Source: Salinivibrio kushneri (GTDB taxonomy: Bacteria; Pseudomonadota; Gammaproteobacteria; Enterobacterales; Vibrionaceae). From it: a stretch of DNA of 64,000 nt. A model generated the notes under the pieces. The model was not told the DNA's origin and did not search any database. It worked only from the letters and a program-made list of their open reading frames with translations. The stretch covers positions 62,001 to 126,000 of the forward strand of contig NZ_CP114588.1 of assembly GCF_027286325.1 (NCBI RefSeq), read 5' to 3'. The first letter of the stretch is position 1. Each line of letters begins with the position of its first letter. A program made the position numbers and the translations under genes. Below are positions 9,276-17,826 of this stretch, one piece after another.

Positions 9276-9857
9276 ATGTGCTGTGACAATAAGGTTTTCC
9301 TGAAAAAGTCGTGTGTTCTATTTTTCGAGAAAAGCTTAAAAAATACATTCAGTACTTCTATGAGCGACACTGCATATATCGCAGCCATTAGCTATGTGTC
9401 GCTGATATTTTTTGAAAAACAACGAAATAAATGCAAGACGTGTCTGTTTAAAAATTAGATTAACACCAAAAGGTGCGAGTTAGATAATGCTTGTTATGTA
9501 ATTAATAATAATGTCGATGGAAAAATCGCAAACATATTCCAAGTTTACTGTATGTGGAGTGAAATTCGCATGCAACCCTTTAGTATGTCAATGAAATACA
9601 TAACACATCTCCGTTTAAGTTGATAGAAAATATGTTTTTTATTTCGTTAAACTGTATTCATATAGCGCGACCCGTCTAAACCATCACTACACACTAAACC
9701 TGAAGAGAGGATTTCTTTATTTTAACGGTTGAGCCTGGCGTAATGCTAAATAACTTCAGGTGTTTTATTTTTACATTTAATGAATAAGAAAGATTTTCAT
9801 ATAAAATATCTACTCACCCTATAAAGTATGCGCTGACATAGTATTTAAGGATGAAGC
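9276..9857. other. AT-rich gap of 582 bases without a convincing gene
   Basis: The base composition drops sharply from the GC-richer yhiN. A 60-codon frame at 9276-9458 has no Shine-Dalgarno, begins at the yhiN stop and looks like no known protein, so I leave it out. An 8-bp inverted repeat (AGCGACAC 9363-9370, GTGTCGCT 9396-9403) with a 25-base spacer is visible. The last part presumably carries the promoter of the two accessory genes that follow. I see no terminator for yhiN and no mobile-element ends. Confidence 0.6.
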
Positions 9858-10682
9858 ATGAATAAAAACGTTATTTTTATAGCGGTTAGTTTAAGTATCC
9901 CGCTGGTAGCACATGCGATGGAGCCATGGAATAAAGATACTGTTTACAATTCGGGTGACCTAGTCACTCACCATGGAGAGTCATTTGTATCTTCTCATTG
10001 GACACAAGGAACTGAGCCAGTAGTAAATGATATCTCTTGGGATGGTTGGATTCACATCAATGCATATACGATTGACAACTATGAGCATGAAACACCTTAT
10101 GCAGGTGGTTCAGTCGTGAACTTTGAAGGAGATATTTACCTAGCTAAATGGTGGGTTCAAGGAGAGTACCCTTCTAAGTCTGGCACTTGGCGTTTACTCG
10201 ATGATTTAGAACCATCTCCAGACCCAGACCCAGACCCAGACCCAGACCCAGATTTAGACCCTAAATCCCCTGAGGCAATTGTGGGAGTGGATAAAGATAA
10301 CAATGGAGTTCGCGATAGTTACGAAGTGGCTGTAACAGAGGCGTATCAAAACCCCCAAATTGTTCAGCTGGCCATTAACCTCGGTCTTGAGTATACCGAT
10401 ATCAATGAAATTGCGTTTGATAAATCCATCCAGCTGTCAGTTGAGGATGCGACTAAAAAGTACAACGAAATTTTGGTTTTGGAAGAGTGTGCAGAGGAGT
10501 TGCTGAAAACAGGTGTTGTTGAAATGACGCCACTAGAGCTGCATACCGATACCTTGTACAGAGCGTTAACCTACCGAAATGGAAAAGAGCGTATTTTCGA
10601 GCAGATGGAGCACGATCTTGATGCGGTTTTGACGATTGATCAACCGTGTGTAGGGACAATGGCAGAGGAGGCGGTTAAATGA
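9858..10682 (+). CDS. Secreted protein with two chitin-binding-like modules and a calcium-loop helical domain
   Basis: A 274-aa protein of a kind I cannot name. Residues 1-20 are a Sec signal ending AHA. Two tandem modules of about 45 aa follow (about 21-67 and 72-114). Each has the CBM5/12-like pattern of an aromatic start, VY..GDLV or GGSVV, F(V/I)...WWxQG.P and a closing W. A (PD)6 linker at residues 121-132 leads to a C-terminal domain of about 140 aa. That domain opens with a DxDNNGxxDxxE calcium loop (DKDNNGVRDSYE) and continues as amphipathic helices with two cysteines. The stop overlaps the start of the next gene by 4 bp (ATGA), implying translational coupling. Composition is AT-richer than the flanks. 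Chitin binding is inferred from the module pattern only. Confidence 0.8.
   Translation: MNKNVIFIAVSLSIPLVAHAMEPWNKDTVYNSGDLVTHHGESFVSSHWTQGTEPVVNDISWDGWIHINAYTIDNYEHETPYAGGSVVNFEGDIYLAKWWVQGEYPSKSGTWRLLDDLEPSPDPDPDPDPDPDLDPKSPEAIVGVDKDNNGVRDSYEVAVTEAYQNPQIVQLAINLGLEYTDINEIAFDKSIQLSVEDATKKYNEILVLEECAEELLKTGVVEMTPLELHTDTLYRALTYRNGKERIFEQMEHDLDAVLTIDQPCVGTMAEEAVK
10218..10253 (+). repeat. CCAGAC hexamer array encoding a (PD)6 linker
   Basis: Six in-frame copies of CCAGAY (five CCAGAC, one CCAGAT) code for alternating Pro-Asp between the binding modules and the C-terminal domain. Such hexamers can gain or lose units without breaking the frame. Confidence 0.95.
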
Positions 10683-11761
10683 AAAAGCTCGCGACTATTC
10701 TTGGTTTGATGTCACTATTTTATGCTAGTACGAGTGCGGCTCAGTGTGAAGTTAACGTTGATAAACTCCAACTTGTCTACATCAACGGAATGTTTACTTC
10801 TTCAGAAGCGGCTAAGCAAAACGTGAATGCTTTGAATCGATTCCAAGACAAATATCTTTATACTTTTGAAAAGGCATCGGGCGTCGAATATTCCTATAAC
10901 TACTCGGAGACACTTTTGTTGCAAATAGCTGAGGTTGCTTTTCATAAAATGACCGATGAGCAATATGAAGCTGGCTACGGGAGATTCTTGAATCGACTTG
11001 TTAGCGGTAAGGATGTTTCGGTTTTGGAAGATGCTGCCGAGATGCTAGCTTGGTTCTACAGTACCGTCATTGAAAAAGTTGATTCATTAATGCAAGAGTA
11101 TGACTACACTGCGGCTGAAAGGGTCGTGGAGAGCCAAGTTGGAAAGTGTGCTAGAACAGTATTAGTTACTCATTCACAAGGTAACTTCTATGGGAATGCG
11201 GTTTATACGAGTGTGTCCTACTCCTATGTCTATCCCAATCAAGCTGCACTGTCGGATTATCCTATGCTCGGTTATATGGGTATAGCTAATCCAACTTATA
11301 GTGTTGGGGGCTATTACGGGCAGCAGGTGCCAGAAATTGCCAAAACGTTCACTAATGCGAATGACTTGATTATGTTGGCAGTACGTTTAGCATACGGCGC
11401 AGTTCCTTCAGATTCGGTATATGCGAATCTACTATCTGATCCTACTGGGCATGGCCTAGAAGTTGCGTATCTTAAGAACCGCGGCGCGCCTGTTATCGCT
11501 CAGCGAATTATCGATACAGTTAATGGCTTGACGCCATATCCTATGTTTGAGCAACACCGAGTATCGTCTTCGGCCATTTCTAATATTGGCTACTCAGAGA
11601 TCTCACACATGTTGGATGTGCGTTTTAAATATGGTGGTGGCTACCGTTACTATGATGTCCCAGGACACATTGGGAACACTTTTATCAATGCATCGAGTCA
11701 TGGCACTTATTTTAATGAATTCATTAAAGACCAGTATGCTTATGAAAAAATAGAAGGTTAG
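10679..11761 (+). CDS. Secreted alpha/beta hydrolase with a C-terminal KTSC domain
   Basis: A 360-aa protein with a Sec signal (cleavage near STSAA-Q). The middle looks like a lipase-type alpha/beta hydrolase: a strand with YINGMFT near residue 34 as a possible oxyanion loop, a nucleophile elbow THSQGN with Ser166, and plausible acid and base at Asp229 (NANDLIML) and His258 (TGHGLEV). The last 65 or so residues match the KTSC domain pattern (ISNIGY...LDVRFKYGGGYRYYDVP...F..ASSHGTYFNEFIKDQY). KTSC domains are widespread, short and of unknown function. The start overlaps the stop of the preceding gene by 4 bp, so the two products are probably made together and exported together. The substrate is unknown; the triad assignment is by eye. 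Confidence 0.82.
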   Translation: MKKLATILGLMSLFYASTSAAQCEVNVDKLQLVYINGMFTSSEAAKQNVNALNRFQDKYLYTFEKASGVEYSYNYSETLLLQIAEVAFHKMTDEQYEAGYGRFLNRLVSGKDVSVLEDAAEMLAWFYSTVIEKVDSLMQEYDYTAAERVVESQVGKCARTVLVTHSQGNFYGNAVYTSVSYSYVYPNQAALSDYPMLGYMGIANPTYSVGGYYGQQVPEIAKTFTNANDLIMLAVRLAYGAVPSDSVYANLLSDPTGHGLEVAYLKNRGAPVIAQRIIDTVNGLTPYPMFEQHRVSSSAISNIGYSEISHMLDVRFKYGGGYRYYDVPGHIGNTFINASSHGTYFNEFIKDQYAYEKIEG

Positions 11762-12097
11762 GAGTAGGTTTCACTACGGAAACCTACAGAGGTGTTTACT
11801 TGCTTTTGTGTTGTTTGCAATAAACGGCATACCATAAGCGATGGTTGGTTTATGTGATCTTTATTCTAAATATTCTCTAGTTGACTGTTTTTTGTCTAAA
11901 AAATGGCAATCTTTGTTGCGCGCTGTTACATTAGCGCGCGCTTGCCATGTCGGATAAAAATTATCCGGCGCTGTGAACCCGCGACGCGCAGGATGGGCTC
12001 GCGGTACCCTAGGGACGGGGTGACGGCTGTTCACTATTGCTACCTCGGTTATCGGGGAGTTTGGAATTAACCTGTCGTTGCTTTGAGAGCCGTTCCC
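11762..12097. other. 336-base gap with inverted repeats; structured leader of the chemoreceptor gene
   Basis: The left part is AT-rich like the accessory genes; from about 11918 it becomes GC-rich. Visible inverted repeats are ATGGCAA (11903) with TTGCCAT (11942) enclosing GCGCGCT/AGCGCGC, then CGGATAA-AAA-TTATCCG (11951-11967), CCGCGA/TCGCGG (11979-12004) and CCCTAGGG (12007-12014). No T-run follows any of them. I compared the region with the GEMM-I cyclic-di-GMP riboswitch and could not match its conserved core. Confidence 0.45.
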
Positions 12098-13978
12098 ATG
12101 CAGTTATCACTAAAACAAAAATTAATTGGGGCATGCTTATCTGCTGTATTGCTGATGGCCGCCTTTCTCACCTGGCTTGCTGTAAGCCAAATTCAAGCCC
12201 AAACCCAGTCGAGCATCTATAGCCGCGTCAGTGGTATCGCCGATGCGGCGACCGAATCGATCAGCGGTTGGGTGCAAATCCGTGCTGATATCACCAGTGC
12301 CTTTACCGATTACACCAGCAGTAGCCATCGTGTGAGCTATTTACAGCAAGCGCGTGAGGCCGGTGGGTTTGACGATATCTATTATGGTACTCCTCAAGGC
12401 GCCATGTATCGCTCGCGCCCAGAACGCAACCGCGATGATTATGACCCTCGCGTCCGTCCGTGGTACAAGCAAGCCGTGAGTGCAGGTAGCCCGATTATTA
12501 CCACTGCTTACAGTGATGCGATTACCGGTGCGATGCTGGTGACCTTGGCCGAGCCCGTACGTCGCAATGGCGAATTGATGGGTGTGGCGGGCGCAGATGT
12601 GTTGATTGACCAGCTGATCCGTGACGTGACCCAACTAAAAGTGGGCAAAAATGCGAACGCGATGCTGTTAGGCGCCGATGGCACCTTCCTCGCCCACAAA
12701 GACAAAGCACGCTTGCTAAAGCCGTATCGTAGCCTGTCTCCTGAGCTGAATGAAAACCGCGTGCGTCAGGCGTTGGCACAGCAATCGCTGGTGGAACTGC
12801 CTGTCGATGGGGTTGATAAACTGTTTTATTTTGCCTCGGTTCCTAACACTGATTGGGTACTGGCCATTGAGTTGGATAAGCGCACCGAATACGCCAGCCA
12901 GCGTGATACCTTGTTCAATCTGGTGTTAACCGCGGCGGTGATCACTTTGTTGGTGGCCGGTGCCGTGACGTGGTTGATGCACGTGTTGTTCCGTGACTTG
13001 CTCAATGTGTCCGCTGCGCTAGAAGAAATTGCCTCCGGTGAAGGGGACTTAACCCAGCGCCTTGAGCCACACAGCAATGATGAAATTGGCAAACTTGCCA
13101 ACAACTTCAACCGCTTTGTCGGCAACATGCATGCCATGGTGTCGCATTTGCGCCAGCTGTCTGGCTCGCTCAAGCAACAAGCCGAGCTGACTGCGGCACA
13201 AGCCGAAGAGCGCTCTACCCGTATTGGTCATCAGCAAGATGAAATCAATATGGTGGCGACCGCTATCCATGAAATGGCCTCGGCGACCCAAGATATTGCC
13301 GGCAATGCCGATAACACCGCGCGCACCGCCCAAGAGACCGAAAGCGTTGCCAATGATGGCGGCCAGCAAGTGGAGCAAAGTAAGTACTCGATTACCGAGC
13401 TTGCCCGTGAAGTGGAAGCGGCGACCGGTGTGATTGGCGAGCTGGATCAGCATGCGCACAGCATCACTAGCATCTTGTCGACCATTCAAGAAGTGGCCGA
13501 GCAAACTAATCTGCTGGCGTTGAATGCCGCGATTGAAGCAGCACGCGCCGGTGAGCATGGCCGTGGCTTTGCGGTAGTGGCCGATGAGGTACGGATACTG
13601 AGCCAGCGCACCCATGCCTCAACCACCGAAATTCAGCAGATGATTGATACCTTGCAGCAGGCAACTGGTCGCGCGGTGACCATGATGCAAGATAGCCAGC
13701 AACGTGCTAATGCCAGTGTGGAAGATGCCAGCGCGGCGAACGAAAGCTTGAGCCAGATTGTTGCGGCGGTGAGCCAGATTAGCGATATGGCTACCCAAAT
13801 TGCGTCCGCAGCGGAAGAGCAATCGAGCGTCACCGCGGAGATCACCCGTAACTCAGAGGGCATTCGTGATGTGTCCAATGAGCTATCGACTGAAGCGGAT
13901 GAAGCCGCGCGTCAAGCCGCGACGTTATCCGAGCTTTCTCATAGCCTTGAGCAAGAGATCAGCCGCTTTAAGCTGTAG
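12098..13978 (+). CDS. Methyl-accepting chemotaxis protein with dCache sensor
   Basis: Transmembrane chemoreceptor of 626 aa. TM1 is at about residues 9-31, a periplasmic double-Cache sensor at about 35-270, TM2 at about 272-296, then HAMP and a long coiled-coil signalling domain. The CheA/CheW-binding tip is [20 protein letters not shown] onward, about residues 465-498. In the sensor, the pattern [12 protein letters not shown], followed by SDAITGAML and GVAGADV, resembles amino-acid-binding dCache domains, so an amino-acid ligand is possible. There is no C-terminal CheR-tethering pentapeptide; it ends SRFKL. The ATG at 12098 is preferred to an upstream TTG. It is a single gene closed by a terminator. 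Confidence 0.95.
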   Translation: MQLSLKQKLIGACLSAVLLMAAFLTWLAVSQIQAQTQSSIYSRVSGIADAATESISGWVQIRADITSAFTDYTSSSHRVSYLQQAREAGGFDDIYYGTPQGAMYRSRPERNRDDYDPRVRPWYKQAVSAGSPIITTAYSDAITGAMLVTLAEPVRRNGELMGVAGADVLIDQLIRDVTQLKVGKNANAMLLGADGTFLAHKDKARLLKPYRSLSPELNENRVRQALAQQSLVELPVDGVDKLFYFASVPNTDWVLAIELDKRTEYASQRDTLFNLVLTAAVITLLVAGAVTWLMHVLFRDLLNVSAALEEIASGEGDLTQRLEPHSNDEIGKLANNFNRFVGNMHAMVSHLRQLSGSLKQQAELTAAQAEERSTRIGHQQDEINMVATAIHEMASATQDIAGNADNTARTAQETESVANDGGQQVEQSKYSITELAREVEAATGVIGELDQHAHSITSILSTIQEVAEQTNLLALNAAIEAARAGEHGRGFAVVADEVRILSQRTHASTTEIQQMIDTLQQATGRAVTMMQDSQQRANASVEDASAANESLSQIVAAVSQISDMATQIASAAEEQSSVTAEITRNSEGIRDVSNELSTEADEAARQAATLSELSHSLEQEISRFKL

Positions 13979-13994
13979 CCGATAAACGACGTAA

Positions 13995-14034
13995 ACGCCG
14001 AGCATGGCAACGCGCTGTGCTCGGCGTTTCTTTG
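13995..14034. terminator. Terminator after the chemoreceptor gene
   Basis: Stem ACGCCGAGCA (13995-14004) pairs with TGCTCGGCGT (14018-14027), with a 13-base loop and a T-rich tail TTTCTTTGTT. It lies between convergent genes. Confidence 0.8.
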
Positions 14035-14035
14035 T

Positions 14036-14725
14036 TCACGTGTTTGGTGTCAGCACCTTGGGGGCGGGGAGCGGTGTGGTGTGATGGTGGCGATCGGCCT
14101 CGTAGCACTCGATAAAGTGGGCAAGAAAATGGTCCAGCTGCGTGGCGGCGTTTACGTCGCCTTGGCTTCGTAGTAATGCACTCACCGCTTCACTGGTACA
14201 CAGGTGTCCCGGTGGCTGGTTGCGCCTAAGCGTATATAGTGAGGCGGCTGTCGACGGCAAACTGACCCGTGGCAGACGATTGAGCCACGGACTTTTATTG
14301 AGCATTTTTCGCGCCTGCTGCCAGGTTGCATCCAGCACCACAAACTGTAACGGCGCACAAGGTGCATTGGTGGCGGCTAACGTCTGCGTGCAAGAAACTG
14401 ACCTATCCGCGCAAGAGGCAGACCGAACCGCGTCAGCAAATAGTCTATCGGCGGGGACGGCATCATCACTGGGAAACAACAACCAAGGTGATACATCACC
14501 GCGCGCCCAGCTGTCGAGCAAGGCTTGCGGCGGGTGTTTGCGTTGCCAAATCTCTATCTGAGTGTGGGGTAGCGCTGCTTTAACCAATTTGCCGGTGTTG
14601 GATTGGCGCGCCGCTTCGTTTTCATGCATCACCAGCACGCATTGCAATTGGCTTTCCAGCGGCCAATAGCAGTGACAGATACAGTGATAGGTAAAACCGC
14701 ATTGGCGGCAGGGCAAACGGGCCAT
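14036..14725 (-). CDS. tapT: DTW-domain tRNA-uridine aminocarboxypropyltransferase
   Basis: Family of E. coli TapT (YfiP), which transfers the 3-amino-3-carboxypropyl group from S-adenosylmethionine to U47 of some tRNAs (acp3U). The protein is 229 aa. The N-terminus carries a cysteine cluster (CRQCGFTYHCICHC, residues 6-19) typical of the metal-binding start. The family motif appears as LDATWQQARKML at about residue 128, and the C-terminal part holds the helix SEAVSALL. Its middle (about residues 85-115) is unusually rich in Ser, Ala and Cys and looks like a local insertion. Confidence 0.88.
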   Translation of the reverse strand: MARLPCRQCGFTYHCICHCYWPLESQLQCVLVMHENEAARQSNTGKLVKAALPHTQIEIWQRKHPPQALLDSWARGDVSPWLLFPSDDAVPADRLFADAVRSASCADRSVSCTQTLAATNAPCAPLQFVVLDATWQQARKMLNKSPWLNRLPRVSLPSTAASLYTLRRNQPPGHLCTSEAVSALLRSQGDVNAATQLDHFLAHFIECYEADRHHHTTPLPAPKVLTPNT

Positions 14726-14812
14726 CAGACTCTCCTCAAGGTGTCAGGTCGTTATTGTGCGCAAGTCCGACAAGGAATGCGAGCCCGCGTGCCACGGTCG
14801 CGCGCGTCTGCG

Positions 14813-16318
14813 TTATTCTTCTCCCAATACCGCCCCTTGTTGGGTGGCATAGATGCCATCGGCAAACAAGGTGGTGTCTGAGCCATCTGGTTTGGGCGCG
14901 CGAGGCGCAGTGCTGGGGTTGAGCGGATAACGCTGCCCATCAAATCGCATCACATGGTGGCCGGCAGGCGCACCGCCACCACCGACCGGCACGACCAAAT
15001 CATGCCAACCCTGGCTTTGGCTGCGTGCTAATAAAAGGGGCACATGCACCAGTGTCATGCGGCTATTAAACTGCCAGCCTTGCACGTCGCCTTTAAACAC
15101 CAATAAGGTGCAGCCGCCACTGCCACAGCTGTCGGTCAAAACCAATAGCTCAGGTTGCCCGTCTTGATTGAGGTCGTGGGTAAGCCAGCGATAAGTGAGT
15201 GGGCCGGTTTGGCCGTTATCACTAAGGTAATCTTTGAGTGCTTGTTCAACGCGCGGGTTTTTCTCGGCGCTGCCTTTAATACCGGTTTGGTTCGATACGT
15301 TCACGGCATCCCCAACTTTGAGCCTTAGCGTTAACCCCTCATGACCCAGTGAATAGGTGTTGCCATTAAAGGTTTCCTCGGAGGCGGTGAGGGTAAACCC
15401 GTTACGTGTATATATGCGCTCAGACACCACCATTTGCTCACCACTGCGGGTAGTGAGCACTTGGACTTGATTGTCCCCGATCGGCTGCCAAATCCCGGTT
15501 TCTTTGGTCACCGTTTCCCCTTGCGGGTGGTAGGTGGTGATGGCGCTATGATCAGGCAGCAAAGTCAGTTGTGTGGTCAGTGTCGGTTGGCCGGGCGACT
15601 GGCTGGTACCTTGGTACTCACCGGCCCAATGCTGACTGGTATCTACCGAAGGCAAGATCGCACACCCTTGGTATGTGCCTTTCGCCGTTTTCAAACGTGC
15701 TTGCCAGCCATAGAGGGTGTTGGCGCTTTGTTGGCAGGCTTGCGCGCTAAGCGTTAAAGCGGCTTGTTGGGCGCGGAATTGTGCTTGGTCTTGGCTCATG
15801 CTTTGTCCGCTGAGCGGGCGCTCTTGTGAGTCTTGCTCGCTTTCCCAAGCTAGGTGCCCTTGGCCGACGGCCGCCGACCACGTGGTAGGGGTCTGGCCTT
15901 CTGCCAAGAGTGTATTGCGAGGTTGCGCGCACCCTTCTAGCTCGCTGGTGAGCATATTTAAACGTGTCATGGTCACCGCGGCAGGGTAATCGGCACTGTA
16001 TCCGCGGCGTGACACCGGTGTGAAGTAGCCCTCAAATTCACTGTATACCGGCCCGGCCTGCTGGGATAAGGTCGCGCGTTGATCGGCGGTTAAATCAAGC
16101 CAATATTGCTTTTGACTGCCGCACGGTGTGAAGCTTGCTGTTTCGGGACTGACAGAGATTTGGCCGGTTTGCATAAAAGGCTGCGGCGTATGAACCAGAC
16201 CCGTGTCAATCTTGTCGCTACGGTGCCCCAGCTCTACGGGGCCCGAAGGACTGCTGCTACAAGCTGCGAGAGTCAGAATACTGACCGACGCGATAATAAG
16301 AGGGCGAAGAGATGGCAC
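14813..16318 (-). CDS. Large envelope lipoprotein, NlpE-like middle
   Basis: A 501-aa protein with a clear lipoprotein signal: hydrophobic stretch then LAAC with the lipid-attachment Cys near residue 20, followed by SSSPSG, which favours outer-membrane sorting. After residue 40 comes a segment with FTPCGSQKQYWLDL and a second Cys region (LEGC, ACQQSANTLYGW, YQGCAILP). This is followed by a GEYQGT...LTLLPDHSA beta stretch that recalls NlpE-type lipocalin modules. The C-terminus has a calcium-loop-like DLNQDGQPELLVL and a Cys pair (CGSGGC). I do not know its function. It is monocistronic or leads into tapT 87 bases downstream. Confidence 0.82.
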   Translation of the reverse strand: MPSLRPLIIASVSILTLAACSSSPSGPVELGHRSDKIDTGLVHTPQPFMQTGQISVSPETASFTPCGSQKQYWLDLTADQRATLSQQAGPVYSEFEGYFTPVSRRGYSADYPAAVTMTRLNMLTSELEGCAQPRNTLLAEGQTPTTWSAAVGQGHLAWESEQDSQERPLSGQSMSQDQAQFRAQQAALTLSAQACQQSANTLYGWQARLKTAKGTYQGCAILPSVDTSQHWAGEYQGTSQSPGQPTLTTQLTLLPDHSAITTYHPQGETVTKETGIWQPIGDNQVQVLTTRSGEQMVVSERIYTRNGFTLTASEETFNGNTYSLGHEGLTLRLKVGDAVNVSNQTGIKGSAEKNPRVEQALKDYLSDNGQTGPLTYRWLTHDLNQDGQPELLVLTDSCGSGGCTLLVFKGDVQGWQFNSRMTLVHVPLLLARSQSQGWHDLVVPVGGGGAPAGHHVMRFDGQRYPLNPSTAPRAPKPDGSDTTLFADGIYATQQGAVLGEE

Positions 16319-16412
16319 GAAAAACTCCTTGTACTGAGCGAAAAGAGAGGCTTGCGCCTTGAATGCGGGCAGGGCAAGATTGCCGCCATCATCCGGTTAA
16401 GAGCAAGCTAGC

Positions 16413-16868
16413 ATGAGTTATTGGTTATTTAAAACAGAGCCAGATACCTTTTCGATAGACACACTAAAGCAGCAAAAGGTTTCATGTTGGGAGGGCGTAC
16501 GCAATTACCAGGCACGTAATATGTTGCGTGATGAGGTAAGCGTTGGCGATGACGTGTTGATTTATCACTCCTCGTGCAAACACGTCGGTGTGGTAGGCGT
16601 CGCCACAGTCGTGCGCGCGTGTTACCCCGATCATACTCAGTTTGAGCCACAAAGCGGCTACTTTGACCCGAAAGCCACGCCTGAAACACCGCGTTGGTTT
16701 ATGGTGGATGTGGAATATCAGCGTCATTTGCCACTGATTAAATTGGCTGAAATGAAGCAAAACCCGGCTCTGGCTGAGATGCCTTTGGTGAAAAAAGGTA
16801 ACCGGCTGAGTGTGATGCCGGCTACCGCAGCGCAATGGCAGGCAATCTTGGCGATGGCGGGGGAATAG
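16413..16868 (+). CDS. EVE-domain protein
   Basis: Cytoplasmic 151-aa protein that is a single EVE domain, a PUA/YTH-like fold that binds modified bases in nucleic acid. Marks are the start YWLFKTEPDTFSID, the WEGVRNYQARNMLR segment with the base-stacking aromatic, the GDDVLIYHSSCKHVGVVGVA strand pair, and WFMVDVEYQRHLPLIKL. Single-domain members are common housekeeping-like genes in gammaproteobacteria. Their exact target is not established. It is divergent from the lipoprotein gene. Confidence 0.92.
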   Translation: MSYWLFKTEPDTFSIDTLKQQKVSCWEGVRNYQARNMLRDEVSVGDDVLIYHSSCKHVGVVGVATVVRACYPDHTQFEPQSGYFDPKATPETPRWFMVDVEYQRHLPLIKLAEMKQNPALAEMPLVKKGNRLSVMPATAAQWQAILAMAGE

Positions 16869-16891
16869 TGCATCGCAAGCTGCTGCCTGTA

Positions 16892-16908
16892 GGCCCACCC
16901 TGTGGGCC
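16892..16908. terminator. Short hairpin between convergent genes, possible weak terminator
   Basis: A perfect 7-bp stem GGCCCAC/GTGGGCC with a CCT loop lies between the stop codons of the EVE gene and yigL. It has no T-run on either side, so termination is uncertain. Confidence 0.35.
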
Positions 16909-16915
16909 AAACCGC

Positions 16916-17725
16916 TTAGGACAGGTTGTCTAACAGATGGGCTTTTAAGTAGCGTGCCACCGCCTCATCAGCGTGACTGCCAATAATGGCTTTATCTGAG
17001 AGGGTGGCTTTGACACGTGCTTGGGCGGTGGCCATCACCAAGCCTTGCCCAGCGGCGCGCAACATTTCCACATCATTCATGCCATCACCAAAGGCGATAC
17101 AGTCGGCCAAATTGAGCTGATGGCGACGCGCCACTTCCTCCAACGCCGCGCCTTTAGACACCCCATTGCCCATGACCTCCAGACAGAATGGCGTCGAAAA
17201 TGCCACGCTGACTTTCTCGCCATACTGGGATAAAAACTGGTGCTCGTATTTGAGTAAGTGGTCGTGATCGTGGCGAATAAAGAAAATCTTCGCGATGTTA
17301 TCGACGGGTGGATTATCTACATCAAACTCCTTGGCGTTAAAGCCGGAGTCTTTGTGATAGCGGGCGAGCTCTTCATCCATTTTGCTCAGCAGCCAGTCAT
17401 TATCGCGATACAAATGAATGGTGACGGTCGGGTCGTGTTTCACCTCATTGATGAGGTTGGCGACAATCTCAGGGTCAACATTATGCTGGAAGACTAAATT
17501 GTCATCACTGTCATGCACGCGCGCGCCATTGGAGGTGATCATGTATGCAGGAATGCCAACGGTCTCACGAATGCTCGCTACATCAACATGATGACGCCCA
17601 GTGGCAAACACAAAGTGGATGCCTTGCTGGTACAGTTGTTCCAATACCTGTTTGGTATAAGGCGCGATACTGTGCTCTGGGGTGAGCAGGGTACCATCTA
17701 GATCGGAAGCGACGAGTTTGTACAT
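16916..17725 (-). CDS. yigL: HAD-family sugar/pyridoxal phosphatase YigL
   Basis: Cof-type HAD phosphatase of 269 aa. Nucleophile motif I is DLDGTL with Asp8 and Asp10, motif II includes ITSNGARVH, and motif IV is GDGMNDVEML. The sequence matches E. coli YigL along its length (FVFATGRHHVDV, SFSTP-CLEVMGNGVSKG), an enzyme active on pyridoxal phosphate and sugar phosphates and known to relieve glucose-phosphate stress. Two adjacent ATGs exist; the second (17725) is better spaced from GAGG. It follows pldB on the same strand with 101 bases between, the same pair as in E. coli. Confidence 0.94.
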   Translation of the reverse strand: MYKLVASDLDGTLLTPEHSIAPYTKQVLEQLYQQGIHFVFATGRHHVDVASIRETVGIPAYMITSNGARVHDSDDNLVFQHNVDPEIVANLINEVKHDPTVTIHLYRDNDWLLSKMDEELARYHKDSGFNAKEFDVDNPPVDNIAKIFFIRHDHDHLLKYEHQFLSQYGEKVSVAFSTPFCLEVMGNGVSKGAALEEVARRHQLNLADCIAFGDGMNDVEMLRAAGQGLVMATAQARVKATLSDKAIIGSHADEAVARYLKAHLLDNLS

Positions 17726-17826
17726 CATGTCCTCATTAGTTAGGCGATCACAATCACAGTATGCTTGAGTTTACTGCAACTGACGATGGTGAAAAAGGGA
17801 ACCCTCTCACTGATAGATTTCCGCTT

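Noticed and set aside
9276-9458. 60-codon frame after yhiN
   Set aside because: No ribosome-binding site, starts at the preceding stop, low-complexity AT-rich composition and no recognisable protein features.
10679-11761. Type VI secretion lipase effector with immunity protein
   Set aside because: Both proteins have Sec signals and there are no VgrG, PAAR or Tss genes nearby; a T6SS effector would not normally carry a signal peptide.
11918-12060. GEMM-I cyclic-di-GMP riboswitch upstream of the chemoreceptor
   Set aside because: The order of short G-rich blocks looked suggestive, but the conserved core (CACGCACAGGGCAAACC-type and GGGACGCAAAGC-type blocks) is not present.
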